NCBI RefSeq assembly: GCF_037975245.1
Contig: NC_092580.1
Location: 77,001-141,000, forward strand
Source of the DNA: Apostichopus japonicus
Lineage: Eukaryota > Echinodermata > Holothuroidea > Aspidochirotida > Stichopodidae
Length of the DNA: 64,000 nt
Direction of reading: 5' to 3'
Numbering within the stretch: the stretch's first letter is position 1; every line of letters starts with the position of its first letter. Of the stretch, positions 48,801 through 62,800 are shown one piece after another. Made by a program: the position numbers and the translations under genes. The notes beneath the pieces are model-generated. The model did not search any database. It worked only from the letters and a program-made list of their open reading frames with translations, and was not told the DNA's origin.

Positions 48801-51800
48801 CTCGAGAGCGTGACGTATTTTGGATCGCGGGCTCGAGACCAGGTGGGGGCAGTTTGCTTTTGCCGCGATCTTATACGGTCTCTGGGAACTTTAAGTATTA
48901 GAAACGAACATAGATTTATATCAACTGCTGTCGTGGCGTGGTTGGTTGCTCTGTACCTCGAGAGCGTGACGTATTTTGGATCGCGGGCTCGAGACCAAGT
49001 GGGGCAGTTTGCTTTTGCCGCGATCTTATACGGCCCCTGGAACTTTAAGTATTAGAAACGAACATAGATTTATATCAACTGCTGTCGTGGCGCGGTTGGT
49101 TGCTCTGTACCTCGAGAGCGTGACGTATTTTGGATCGCGGGCTCGAGACCAGGTGGGGCAGTTTGCTTTTGCCGCGATCTTATACGGCCCCTGGAACTTT
49201 AAGTATTAGAAACGAACATAGATTTATATCAACTGCTGTCGTGGCGCGGTTGGTTGCTCTGTACCTCGAGAGCGTGACGTATTTTGGATCGCGGGCTCGA
49301 AACCAGGTAGGGGCAGTTTGCTTTTGCCGCGATCTAATACGGTCTCTGGAACTTTAAGTATTAGAAACGAACATAGATTTATATCAACTGCTGTCGTGGC
49401 GCGGTTGGTTGCTCTGTACCTCGAGAGCGTGACGCATTTTGGATCGCGGGCTCGAGACCAGGTGGGGGCAGTTTGCTTTTGCCGCGATCTTATACGGTCT
49501 CTGGAACTTTAAGTATTAGAAACGAACATAGATTTATATCAACTGCTGTCGTGGCGCGGTTGGTTGCTCTGTACCTCGAGAGCGTGACGTATTTTGGATC
49601 GCGGGCTCGAGACCAGGTGGGGGCAGTTTGCTTTTGCCGCGATCTCATACGGTCTCTGGAACTTTAAGTATTAGAAACGAACATAGATTTATATCAACTG
49701 CTGTCGTGGCGCGGTTGGTTGCTCTGTACCTCGAGAGCGTGACGTATTTTGGATCGCGGGCTCGAGACCAGGTGGGGGCAGTTTGCTTTTGCCGCGATCT
49801 TATACGGTCTCTGGGAACTTTAAGTATTAGAAACGAACATAGATTTATATCAACTGCTGTCGTGGCGCGGTTGGTTGCTCTGTACCTCGAGAGCGTGACG
49901 ATTTTTGGATCGCGGGCTCGAGACCAGGTGGGGGCAGTTTGCTTTTGCCGCGATCTTATACGGTCTCGGGAACTTTAAGTATTAGAAACGAACATAGATT
50001 TATATCAACTGCTGTCGTGGCGCGGTTGGTTGCTCTGTACCTCGAGAGCGTGACGATTTTTGGATCGCGGGCTCTAGACCAGGTGGGGGCAGTTTGCTTT
50101 TGCCGCGATCTTATACGGTCTCTGGAACTTTAAGTATTAGAAACGAACATAGATTTATATCAACTGCTGTCGTGGCGCGGTTGGTTGCTCTGTACCTCGA
50201 GAGCGTGACGATTTTTGGATCGCGGGCTCGAGACCAGGTGGGGGCAGTTTGCTTTTGCCGCGATCTTATACGGTCTCTGGGAACTTTAAGTATTAGAAAC
50301 GAACATAGACTTATATCAACTGCTGTCGTGGCGCGGTTGGTTGCTCTGTACCTCGAGAGCGTGACGTATTTTGGATCGCGGGCTCGAGACCAGGTGGGGG
50401 CAGTTTGCTTTTGCCGCGATCTCATACGGTCTCTGGAACTTTAAGTATTAGAAACGAACATAGATTTATATCAACTGCTGTCGTGGCGCGGTTGGTTGCT
50501 CTGTACCTCGAGAGCGTGACGTATTTTGGATCGCGGGCTCGAGACCAGGTGGGGCAGTTTGCTTTTGCCGCGATCTTATACGGTCTCTGGAACTTTAAGT
50601 ATTAGAAACGAACATAGATTTATATCAACTGCTGTCGTGGCGCGGTTGGTTGCTCTGTACCTCGAGAGCGTGACGATTTTTGGATCGCGGGCTCGAGACC
50701 AGGTGGGGGCAGTTTGCTTTTGCCGCGATCTTATACGGTCTCTGGGAACTTTAAGTATTAGAAACGAACATAGACTTATATCAACTGCTGTCGTGGCGCG
50801 GTTGGTTGCTCTGTACCTCGAGAGCGTGACGTATTTTGGATCGCGGGCTCGAGACCAGGTGGGGGCAGTTTGCTTTTGCCGCGATCTCATACGGTCTCTG
50901 GAACTTTAAGTATTAGAAACGAACATAGATTTATATCAACTGCTGTCGTGGCGCGGTTGGTTGCTCTGTACCTCGAGAGCGTGACGTATTTTGGATCGCG
51001 GGCTCGAGACCAGGTGGGGCAGTTTGCTTTTGCCGCGATCTTATACGGTCTCTGGGAACTTTAAGTATTAGAAACGAACATAGATTTATATCAACTGCTG
51101 TCGTGGCGCGGTTGGTTGCTCTGTACCTCGAGAGCGTGACGTATTTTGGATCGCGGGCTCGAGACCAGGTGGGGGCAGTTTGCTTTTGCCGCGATCTTAT
51201 ACGGTCTCTGGGAACTTTAAGTATTAGAAACGAACATAGATTTATATCAACTGCTGTCGTGGCGTGGTTGGTTGCTCTGTACCTCGAGAGCGTGACGTAT
51301 TTTGGATCGCGGGCTCGAGACCAAGTGGGGCAGTTTGCTTTTGCCGCGATCTTATACGGCCCCTGGAACTTTAAGTATTAGAAACGAACATAGATTTATA
51401 TCAACTGCTGTCGTGGCGCGGTTGGTTGCTCTGTACCTCGAGAGCGTGACGTATTTTGGATCGCGGGCTCGAGACCAGGTGGGGCAGTTTGCTTTTGCCG
51501 CGATCTTATACGGCCCCTGGAACTTTAAGTATTAGAAACGAACATAGATTTATATCAACTGCTGTCGTGGCGCGGTTGGTTGCTCTGTACCTCGAGAGCG
51601 TGACGTATTTTGGATCGCGGGCTCGAAACCAGGTAGGGGCAGTTTGCTTTTGCCGCGATCTAATACGGTCTCTGGAACTTTAAGTATTAGAAACGAACAT
51701 AGATTTATATCAACTGCTGTCGTGGCGCGGTTGGTTGCTCTGTACCTCGAGAGCGTGACGCATTTTGGATCGCGGGCTCGAGACCAGGTGGGGGCAGTTT

Positions 51801-53550
51801 GCTTTTGCCGCGATCTTATACGGTCTCTGGAACTTTAAGTATTAGAAACGAACATAGATTTATATCAACTGCTGTCGTGGCGCGGTTGGTTGCTCTGTAC
51901 CTCGAGAGCGTGACGATTTTTGGATCGCGGACTCGAGACCAGGTGGGGGCAGTTTGCTTTTGCCGCGATCTCATACGGTCTCTGGGAACTTTAAGTATTA
52001 GAAACGAACATAGACTTATATCAACTGCTGTCGTGGCGCGGTTGGTTGCTCTGTACCTCGAGAGCGTGACGTATTTTGGATCGCGGGCTCGAGACCAGGT
52101 GGGGGCAGTTTGCTTTTGCCGCGATCTTATACGGTCTCTGGGAACTTTAAGTATTAGAAACGAACATAGATTTATATCAACTGCTGTCGTGGCGCGGTTG
52201 GTTGCTCTGTACCTCGAGAGCGTGACGTATTTTGGATCGCGGGCTCGAGACCAGGTGGGGGCAGTTTGCTTTTGCCGCGATCTTATACGGTCTCTGGGAA
52301 CTTTAAGTATTAGAAACGAACATAGATTTATATCAACTGCTGTCGTGGCGCGGTTGGTTGCTCTGTACCTCGAGAGCGTGACGTATTTTGGATCGCGGGC
52401 TCGAGACCAGGTGGGGCAGTTTGCTTTTGCCGCGATCTTATACGGCCCCTGGAACTTTAAGTATTAGAAACGAACATAGATTTATATCAACTGCTGTCGT
52501 GGCGCGGTTGGTTGCTCTGTACCTCGAGAGCGTGACGTATTTTGGATCGCGGGCTCGAGACAAGGTGGGGCAGTTTGCTTTTGCCGCGATCTTATACGGT
52601 CTCTGGGAACTTTAAGTATTAGAAACGAACATAGATTTATATCAACTGCTGTCGTGGCGCGGTTGGTTGCTCTGTACCTCGAGAGCGTGACGTATTTTGG
52701 ATCGCGGGCTCGAGACCAGGTGGGGCAGTTTGCTTTTGCCGCGATCTGGTACGGTCTCTGGGAACTTTAAGTATTAGAAACGAACATAGATTTATATCAA
52801 CTGCTGTCGTGGCGCGGTTGGTTGCTCTGTACCTCGAGAGCGTGACGTATTTTGGATCGCGGGCTCGAGACCAGGTGGGGGCAGTTTGCTTTTGCCGCGA
52901 TCTCATACGGTCTCTGGAACTTTAAGTATTAGAAACGAACATAGATTTATATCAACTGCTGTCGTGGCGCGGTTGGTTGCTCTGTACCTCGAGAGCGTGA
53001 CGTATTTTGGATCGCGGGCTCGAGACCAGGTGGGGGCAGTTTGCTTTTGCCGCGATCTCATACGGTCTCTGGAACTTTAAGTATTAGAAACGAACATAGA
53101 TTTATATCAACTGCTGTCGTGGCGCGGTTGGTTGCTCTGTACCTCGAGAGCGTGACGTATTTTGGATCGCGGGCTCGAGACCAGGTGGGGGCAGTTTGCT
53201 TTTGCCGCGATCTCATACGGTCTCTGGGAACTTTAAGTATTAGAAACGAACATAGATTTATATCAACTGCTGTCGTGGCGCGGTTGGTTGCTCTGTACCT
53301 CGAGAGCGTGACGATTTTTGGATCGCGGGCTCGAGACCAGGTGGGGGCAGTTTGCTTTTGCCGCGATCTTATACGGTCTCTGGGAACTTTAAGTATTAGA
53401 AACGAACATAGATTTATATCAACTGCTGTCGTGGCGCGGTTGGTTGCTCTGTACCTCGAGAGCGTGACGATTTTTGGATCGCGGGCTCTAGACCAGGTGG
53501 GGGCAGTTTACTTTTGCCGCGATATGGTACGGTCTCGGGAACTTTAAGTA
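48800..53550 (+). repeat. Satellite block with a 15-mer (2326 bp) and a 3-mer (465 bp) higher-order repeat
   Basis: The stretch from about 48.8 to 49.55 kb recurs from about 51.2 to 51.9 kb, shifted by 2326 bp. Shared marks are GGCGTGGTTGG (about 48937 and 51263), GACCAAGTGGGGCAG, two successive GGCCCCTGG monomers, GCTCGAAACCAGGTAGGGG (49298, 51624) and GACGCATTTTGG (49433, 51759). Between them a three-monomer unit at about 50111-50575 is repeated at 50576-51040 (465 bp), marked by GACGATTTTTGG and CATAGACTTATATC. Confidence 0.85.
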
Positions 53551-56500
53551 TTAGAAACGAACATAGATTTATATCAACTGCTGTCGTGGCGCGGTTGGTT
53601 GCTCTGTACCTCGAGAGCGTGACGTATTTTGGATCGCGGGCTCGAGACCAGGTGGGGCAGTTTGTTTTTGCCGCGATCTCATACGGTCTCTGGGAACTTT
53701 AAGTATTAGAAACGAACATAGATTTATATCAACTGCTGTCGTGGCGCGGTTGGTTGCTCTGTACCTCGAGAGCGTGACGTATTTTGGATCGCGGGCTCGA
53801 GACCAGGTGGGGGCAGTTTGCTTTTGCCGCGATCTCATACGGTCTCTGGGAAAATTAAGTATTAGAAACGAACATATATTTATATCAGCTGCTGTCGTGG
53901 CGCGGTTGGTTGCTCTGTACCTCGAGAGCGTGACGTATTTTGGATCGCGGGCTCGAGACCAGGTGGGGGCAGTTTGCTTTTGCCGCGATCTCATACGGTC
54001 TCTGGGAAAATTAAGTATTAGAAACGAACATATATTTATATCAGCTGCTGTCGTGGCGCGGTTGGTTGCTCTGTACCTCGAGAGCGTGACGTATTTTGGA
54101 TCGCGGGCTCGAGACCAGGTGGGGGCAGTTTGCTTTTGCCGCGATCTCATACGGTCTCTGGAACTTTAAGTATTAGAAACGAACATAGATTTATATCAAC
54201 TGCTGTCGTGGCGCGGTTGGTTGCTCTGTACCTCGAGAGCGTGACGTATTTTGGATCGCGGGCTCGAGACCAGGTGGGGGCAGTTTGCTTTTGCCGCGAT
54301 CTCATACGGTCTCTGGAACTTTAAGTATTAGAAACGAACATAGATTTATATCAACTGCTGTCGTGGCGCGGTTGGTTGCTCTGTACCTCGAGAGCGTGAC
54401 GTATTTTGGATCGCGGGCTCGAGACAAGGTGGGGGCAGTTTGCTTTTGCCGCGATCTCATACGGTCTCTGGAACTTTAAGTATTAGAAACGAACATAGAT
54501 TTATATCAACTGCTGTCGTGGCGCGGTTGGTTGCTCTGTACCTCGAGAGCGTGACGTATTTTGGATCGCGGGCTCGAGACCAGGTGGGGGCAGTTTGCTT
54601 TTGCCGCGATCTTATACGGTCTCTGGGAACTTTAAGTATTAGAAACGAACATAGATTTATATCAACTGCTGTCGTGGCGCGGTTGGTTGCTCTGTACCTC
54701 GAGAGCGTGACGTATTTTGGATCGCGGGCTCGAGACCAGGTGGGGCAGTTTGTTTTTGCCGCGATCTCATACGGTCTCTGGGAACTTTAAGTATTAGAAA
54801 CGAACATAGATTTATATCAACTGCTGTCGTGGCGCGGTTGGTTGCTCTGTACCTCGAGAGCGTGACGTATTTTGGATCGCGGGCTCGAGACCAGGTGGGG
54901 GCAGTTTGCTTTTGCCGCGATCTCATACGGTCTCTGGGAAAATTAAGTATTAGAAACGAACATATATTTATATCAGCTGCTGTCGTGGCGCGGTTGGTTG
55001 CTCTGTACCTCGAGAGCGTGACGTATTTTGGATCGCGGGCTCGAGACCAGGTGGGGGCAGTTTGCTTTTGCCGCGATCTCATACGGTCTCTGGAACTTTA
55101 AGTATTAGAAACGAACATAGATTTATATTAACTGCTGTCGTGGCGCGGTTGGTTGCTCTGTACCTCGAGAGCGTGACGTATTTTGGATCGCGGGCTCGAG
55201 ACCAGGTGGGGGAAGTTTGCTTTTGCCGCGATCTCATACGGTCTCTGGAACTTTAAGTATTAGAAACGAACATAGATTTATATCAACTGCTGTCGTGGCG
55301 CGGTTGGTTGCTCTGTACCTCGAGAGCGTGACGTATTTTGGATCGCGGGCTCGAGACCAGGTGGGGGCAGTTTGCTTTTGCCGCGATCTCATACGGTCTC
55401 TGGAACTTTAAGTATTAGAAACGAACATAGATTTATATCAACTGCTGTCGTGGCGCGGTTGGTTGCTCTGTACCTCGAGAGCGTGACGTATTTTGGATCG
55501 CGGGCTCGAGACCAGGTGGGGGCAGTTTGCTTTTGCCGCGATCTCATACGGTCTCTGGGAAAATTAAGTATTAGAAACGAACATAGATTTATATCAACTG
55601 CTGTCGTGGCGCGGTTGGTTGCTCTGTACCTCGAGAGCGTGACGTATTTTGGATCGCGGGCTCGAGACCAGGTGGGGCAGTTTGTTTTTGCCGCGATCTC
55701 ATACGGTCTCTGGGAACTTTAAGTATTAGAAACGAACATAGATTTATATCAACTGCTGTCGTGGCGCGGTTGGTTGCTCTGTACCTCGAGAGCGTGACGT
55801 ATTTTGGATCGCGGGCTCGAGACCAGGTGGGGGCAGTTTGCTTTTGCCGCGATCTCATACGGTCTCTGGGAAAATTAAGTATTAGAAACGAACATATATT
55901 TATATCAGCTGCTGTCGTGGCGCGGTTGGTTGCTCTGTACCTCGAGAGCGTGACGTATTTTGGATCGCGGGCTCGAGACCAGGTGGGGGCAGTTTGCTTT
56001 TGCCGCGATCTCATACGGTCTCTGGAACTTTAAGTATTAGAAACGAACATAGATTTATATTAACTGCTGTCGTGGCGCGGTTGGTTGCTCTGTACCTCGA
56101 GAGCGTGACGTATTTTGGATCGCGGGCTCGAGACCAGGTAGGGGAAGTTTGCTTTTGCCGCGATCTCATACGGTCTCTGGAACTTTAAGTATTAGAAACG
56201 AACATAGATTTATATCAACTGCTGTCGTGGCGCGGTTGGTTGCTCTGTACCTCGAGAGCGTGACGTATTTTGGATCGCGGGCTCGAGACCAGGTGGGGGC
56301 AGTTTGCTTTTGCCGCGATCTCATACGGTCTCTGGGAAAATTAAGTATTAGAAACGAACATAGATTTATATCAGCTGCTGTCGTGGCGCTGTTGGTTGCT
56401 CTGTACCTCGAGAGCGTGACGTATTTTGGATCGCGGGCTCGAGACCAGGTGGGGGCAGTTTGCTTTTGCCGCGATCTTATACGGTCTCTGGAACTTTAAG

Positions 56501-56800
56501 TATTAGAAACGAACATATATTTATATCAGCTGCTGTCGTGGCGCGGTTGGTTGCTCTGTACCTCGAGAGCGTGACGTATTTTGGATCGCGGGCTCGAGAC
56601 CAGGTAGGGGAAGTTTGCTTTTGCCGCGATTTCATACGGTCTCTGGGAACTTTAAGTATTAGAAACGAACATAGATTTATATTAACTGCTGTCGTGGCGC
56701 GGTTGGTTGCTCTGTACCTCGAGAGCGTGACGTATTTTGGATCGCGGGCTCGAGACCAGGTGGGGGCAGTTTGCTTTTGCCGCGATCTCATACGGTCTCT
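53550..56800 (+). repeat. Satellite block carrying the GAAAATT subfamily in 6- to 7-mer repeats
   Basis: Units with GGGAAAATTAAG in place of GGGAACTTTAAG begin here and are usually linked to CATATATTT (for CATAGATTT) and TCAGCTG (for TCAACTG), so three changes in the AT-rich half travel together. Blocks beginning at 53741, 54829 and 55761 are spaced 1088 and 932 bp (seven and six monomers). TATATTAACTG units (55130, 56059, 56681) are further marks. I did not see this subfamily in the first 53 kb. Confidence 0.85.
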
Positions 56801-59800
56801 GGAACTTTAAGTATTAGAAACGAACATAGATTTATATCAACTGCTGTCGTGGCGCGGTTGGTTGCTCTGTACCTCGAGAGCGTGACGTATTTTGGATCGC
56901 GGGCTCGAGACCAGGTGGGGGCAGTTTTCTTTTGCCGCGATCTCATACGGTCTCTGGAACTTTAAGTATAAGAAACGAACACAGATTTATATCAACTGCT
57001 GTCGTGGCGCGGTTGGTTGCTCTGTACCTCGAGAGCGTGACGAATTTTGGATCGCGGGCTCGAGACCAGGTGGGGGCAGTTTGTTTTTGCCGCGATATGG
57101 TACGGTCTCTGGAACTTTAAGTATTAGAAACGAACATAGATTTATATCAACTGCTGTCGTGGCGCGGTTGGTTGCTCTGTACCTCGAGAGCGTGACGTAT
57201 TTTGGATCGCGGGCTCGAGACCAGGTGGGGGCAGTTTGTTTTTGCCGCGATATGGTACGGTCTCTGGAACTTTAAGTATTAGAAACGAACATAGATTTAT
57301 ATCAACTGCTGTCGTGGCGCGGTTGGTTGCTCTGTACCTCGAGAGCGTGACGTATTTTGTATCGCGGGCTCGAGACCAGGTGGGGCAGTTTGTTTTTGCC
57401 GGTATCTCATACGGTCTCTGGGAACTTTAAGTATTAGAAACGAACATAGATTTATATCAACTGCTGTCGTAGCGCGGTTGGTTGCTCTGTACCTCGAGAG
57501 CGTGACGTATTTTGGATCGCGGGCTCGAGACCAGGTGGGGGCAGTTTGCTTTTGCCGCGATATGGTACGGTCTCTGGAACTTTAAGTATTAGAAACGAAC
57601 ATAGATTTATATCAACTGCTGTCGTGGCGCGGTTGGTTGCTCTGTACCTCGAGAGCGTGACGTATTTTGGATCGCGGGCTCGAGACCAGGTGGGGCAGTT
57701 TGTTTTTGCCGCGATCTCATACGGTCTCTGGAACTTTAAGTATTAGAAACGAACATAGATTTATATCAACTGCTGTCGTGGCGCGGTTGGTTGTGCTCTG
57801 TACCTCGAGAGCGTGACGTATTTTGGATCGCGGGCTCGAGACCAGGTGGGGGCAGTTTGCTTTTGCCGCGATCTCATACGGTCTCTGGAACTTTAAGTAT
57901 TAAAACGAACATAGATTTATATCAACTGCTGTCGTGGCGCGGTTGGTTGCTCTGTACCTCGAGAGCGTGACGTATTTTGGATCGCGGGCTCGAGACCAGG
58001 TGGGGGCAGTTTGCTTTTGCCGCGATCTTATACGGTCTCTGGGAACTTTAAGTATTAGAAACGAACATAGATTTATATCAACTGCTGTCGTGGCGCGGTT
58101 GGTTGCTCTGTACCTCGAGAGCGTGACGTATTTTGGATCGCGGGCTCGAGACCAGGTGGGGGCAGTTTGCTTTTGCCGCGATCTCATACGGTCTCTGGGA
58201 AAATTAAGTATCATAAACGAACATAGATTTATATCAGCTGCTGTCGTGGCGCGGTTGGTTGCTCTGTACCTCGAGAGCGTGACGTATTTTGGATCGCGGG
58301 CTCGAGACCAGGTGGGGGCAGTTTGCTTTTGCCGCGATCTTATACGGTCTCTGGAACTTTAAGTATTAGAAACGAACATATATTTATATCAACTGCTGTC
58401 GTGGCGCGGTTGGTTGCTCTGTACCTCGAGAGCGTGACGTATTTTGGATCGCGGGCTCGAGACCAGGTAGGGGAAGTTTGCTTTTGCCGCGATCTCATAC
58501 GGTCTCTGGAACTTTAAGTATTAGAAACGAACATAGATTTATATTAACTGCTGTCGTGGCGCGGTTGGTTGCTCTGTACCTCGAGAGCGTGACGTATTTT
58601 GGATCGCGGGCTCGAGACCAGGTGGGGGCAGTTTGCTTTTGCCGCGATCTCATACGGTCTCTGGAACTTTAAGTATTAGAAACGAACATAGATTTATATC
58701 AACTGCTGTCGTGGCGCGGTTGGTTGCTCTGTACCTCGAGAGCGTGACGTATTTTGGATCGCGGGCTCGAGACCAGGTGGGGGCAGTTTGCTTTTGCCGC
58801 GATCTCATACGGTCTCTGGGAAAATTAAGTATTAGAAACGAACATATATTTATATCAGCTGCTGTCGTGGCGCGGTTGGTTGCTCTGTACCTCGAGAGCG
58901 TGACGTATTTTGGATCGCGGGCTCGAGACCAGGTGGGGGCAGTTTGCTTTTGCCGCGATCTCATACGGTCTCTGGAACTTTAAGTATTAGAAACGAACAT
59001 AGATTTATATCAACTGCTGTCGTGGCGCGGTTGGTTGCTCTGTACCTCGAGAGCGTGACGTATTTTGGATCGCGGGCTCGAGACCAGGTGGGGGCAGTTT
59101 TCTTTTGCCGCGATCTCATACGGTCTCTGGAACTTTAAGTATAAGAAACGAACACAGATTTATATCAACTGCTGTCGTGGCGCGGTTGGTTGCTCTGTAC
59201 CTCGAGAGCGTGACGAATTTTGGATCGCGGGCTCGAGACCAGGTGGGGGCAGTTTGTTTTTGCCGCGATATGGTACGGTCTCTGGAACTTTAAGTATTAG
59301 AAACGAACATAGATTTATATCAACTGCTGTCGTGGCGCGGTTGGTTGCTCTGTACCTCGAGAGCGTGACGTATTTTGGATCGCGGGCTCGAGACCAGGTG
59401 GGGGCAGTTTGTTTTTGCCGCGATATGGTACGGTCTCTGGAACTTTAAGTATTAGAAACGAACATAGATTTATATCAACTGCTGTCGTGGCGCGGTTGGT
59501 TGCTCTGTACCTCGAGAGCGTGACGTATTTTGTATCGCGGGCTCGAGACCAGGTGGGGCAGTTTGTTTTTGCCGGTATCTCATACGGTCTCTGGGAACTT
59601 TAAGTATTAGAAACGAACATAGATTTATATCAACTGCTGTCGTGGCGCGGTTGGTTGCTCTGTACCTCGAGAGCGTGACGTATTTTGTATCGCGGGCTCG
59701 AGACCAGGTGGGGCAGTTTGTTTTTGCCGGTATCTCATACGGTCTCTGGGAACTTTAAGTATTAGAAACGAACATAGATTTATATCAACTGCTGTCGTGG

Positions 59801-62800
59801 CGCGGTTGGTTGCTCTGTACCTCGAGAGCGTGACGTATTTTGGATCGCGGGCTCGAGACCAGGTGGGGGCAGTTTGCTTTTGCCGCGATATGGTACGGTC
59901 TCTGGAACTTTAAGTATTAGAAACGAACATAGATTTATATCAACTGCTGTCGTGGCGCGGTTGGTTGCTCTGTACCTCGAGAGCGTGACGTATTTTGGAT
60001 CGCGGGCTCGAGACCAGGTGGGGCAGTTTGTTTTTGCCGCGATCTCATACGGTCTCTGGGAACTTTAAGTATTAGAAACGAACATAGATTTATATCAACT
60101 GCTGTCGTGGCGCGGTTGGTTGCTCTGTACCTCGAGAGCGTGACGTATTTTGGATCGCGGGCTCGAGACCAGGTGGGGGCAGTTTGCTTTTGCCGCGATC
60201 TTATACGGCCCCTGGAACTTTAAGTATTAGAAACGAACACAGATTTATATCAACTGCTGTCGTGGCGCGGTTGGTTGCTCTGTACCTCGAGAGCGTGACG
60301 TATTTTGGATCGCGGGCTCGAGACCAGGTGGGGGCAGTTTGCTTTTGCCGCGATCTCATACGGTCTCTGGGAAATTTAAGTATTAGAAACGAACATATAT
60401 TTATATCAACTGCTGTCGTGGCGCGGTTGGTTGCTCTGTACCTCGAGAGCGTGACGTATTTTGGATCGCGGGCTCGAGACCAGGTGGGGGCAGTTTGTTT
60501 TTGCCGCGATCTCATACGGTCTCTGGAACTTTAAGTATTAGAAACGAACATATATTTATATCAACTGCTGTCGTGGCGCGGTTGGTTGCTCTGTACCTCG
60601 AGAGCGTGACGTATTTTGGATCGCGGGCTCGAGACCAGGTGGGGGCAGTTTGCTTTTGCCGCGATCTTATACGGTCTCTGGGAACTTTAAGTATTAGAAA
60701 CGAACATAGATTTATATCAACTGCTGTCGTGGCGCGGTTGGTTGCTCTGTACCTCGAGAGCGTGACGATTTTTGGATCGCGGGCTCGAGACCAGGTGGGG
60801 GCAGTTTGTTTTTGCCGCGATATGGTACGGTCTCTGGAACTTTAAGTATTAGAAACGAACATAGATTTATATCAACTGCTGTCGTGGCGCGGTTGGTTGC
60901 TCTGTACCTCGAGAGCGTGACGTATTTTGGATCGCGGGCTCGAGACCAGGTGGGGGCAGTTTGTTTTTGCCGCGATATGGTACGGTCTCTGGAACTTTAA
61001 GTATTAGAAACGAACATAGATTTATATCAACTGCTGTCGTGGCGCGGTTGGTTGCTCTGTACCTCGAGAGCGTGACGTATTTTGTATCGCGGGCTCGAGA
61101 CCAGGTGGGGCAGTTTGTTTTTGCCGGTATCTCATACGGTCTCTGGGAACTTTAAGTATTAGAAACGAACATAGATTTATATCAACTGCTGTCGTGGCGC
61201 GGTTGGTTGCTCTGTACCTCGAGAGCGTGACGTATTTTGGATCGCGGGCTCGAGACCAGGTGGGGGCAGTTTGCTTTTGCCGCGATATGGTACGGTCTCT
61301 GGAACTTTAAGTATTAGAAACGAACATAGATTTATATCAACTGCTGTCGTGGCGCGGTTGGTTGCTCTGTACCTCGAGAGCGTGACGTATTTTGGATCGC
61401 GGGCTCGAGACCAGGTGGGGCAGTTTGTTTTTGCCGCGATCTCATACGGTCTCTGGAACTTTAAGTATTAGAAACGAACATAGATTTATATCAACTGCTG
61501 TCGTGGCGCGGTTGGTTGTGCTCTGTACCTCGAGAGCGTGACGTATTTTGGATCGCGGGCTCGAGACCAGGTGGGGGCAGTTTGCTTTTGCCGCGATCTC
61601 ATACGGTCTCTGGAACTTTAAGTATTAAAACGAACATAGATTTATATCAACTGCTGTCGTGGCGCGGTTGGTTGCTCTGTACCTCGAGAGCGTGACGTAT
61701 TTTGGATCGCGGGCTCGAGACCAGGTGGGGGCAGTTTGCTTTTGCCGCGATCTTATACGGTCTCTGGGAACTTTAAGTATTAGAAACGAACATAGATTTA
61801 TATCAACTGCTGTCGTGGCGCGGTTGGTTGCTCTGTACCTCGAGAGCGTGACGATTTTTGGATCGCAGGCTCTAGACCAGGTGGGGGCAGTTTGCTTTTG
61901 CCGCGATATGGTACGGTCTCGGGAACTTTAAGTATTAGAAACGAACATAGATTTATATCAACTGCTGTCGTGGCGCGGTTGGTTGCTCTGTACCTCGAGA
62001 GCGTGACGTATTTTGGATCGCGGGCTCGAGACCAGGTGGGGCAGTTTGTTTTTGCCGCGATATGGTACGGTCTCTGGAACTTTAAGTATTAGAAACGAAC
62101 ATAGATTTATATCAACTGCTGTCGTGGCGCGGTTGGTTGCTCTGTACCTCGAGAGCGTGACGTATTTTGGATCGCGGGCTCGAGACCAGGTGGGGCAGTT
62201 TGTTTTTGCCGCTATCTCATACGGTCTCTGGGAACTTTAAGTATTAGAAACGAACATAGATTTATATCAACTGCTGTCGTGGCGCGGTTGGTTGCTCTGT
62301 ACCTCGAGAGCGTGACGTATTTTGGATCGCGGGCTCGAGACCAGGTGGGGGCAGTTTGCTTTTGCCGCGATCTTATACGGTCTCTGGGAACTTTAAGTAT
62401 TAGAAACGAACATAGATTTATATCAACTGCTGTCGTGGCGCGGTTGGTTGCTCTGTACCTCGAGAGCGTGACGTATTTTGGATCGCGGGCTCGAGACCAG
62501 GTGGGGGCAGTTTGCTTTTGCCGCGATCTCATACGGTCTCTGGGAAAATTAAGTATTATAAACGAACATATATTTATATCAGCTGCTGTCGTGGCGCGGT
62601 TGGTTGCTCTGTACCTCGAGAGCGTGACGTATTTTGGATCGCGGGCTCGAGACCAGGTGGGGGCAGTTTGCTTTTGCCGCGATCTTATACGGTCTCTGGA
62701 ACTTTAAGTATTAGAAACGAACATATATTTATATCAACTGCTGTCGTGGCGCGGTTGGTTGCTCTGTACCTCGAGAGCGTGACGTATTTTGGATCGCGGG

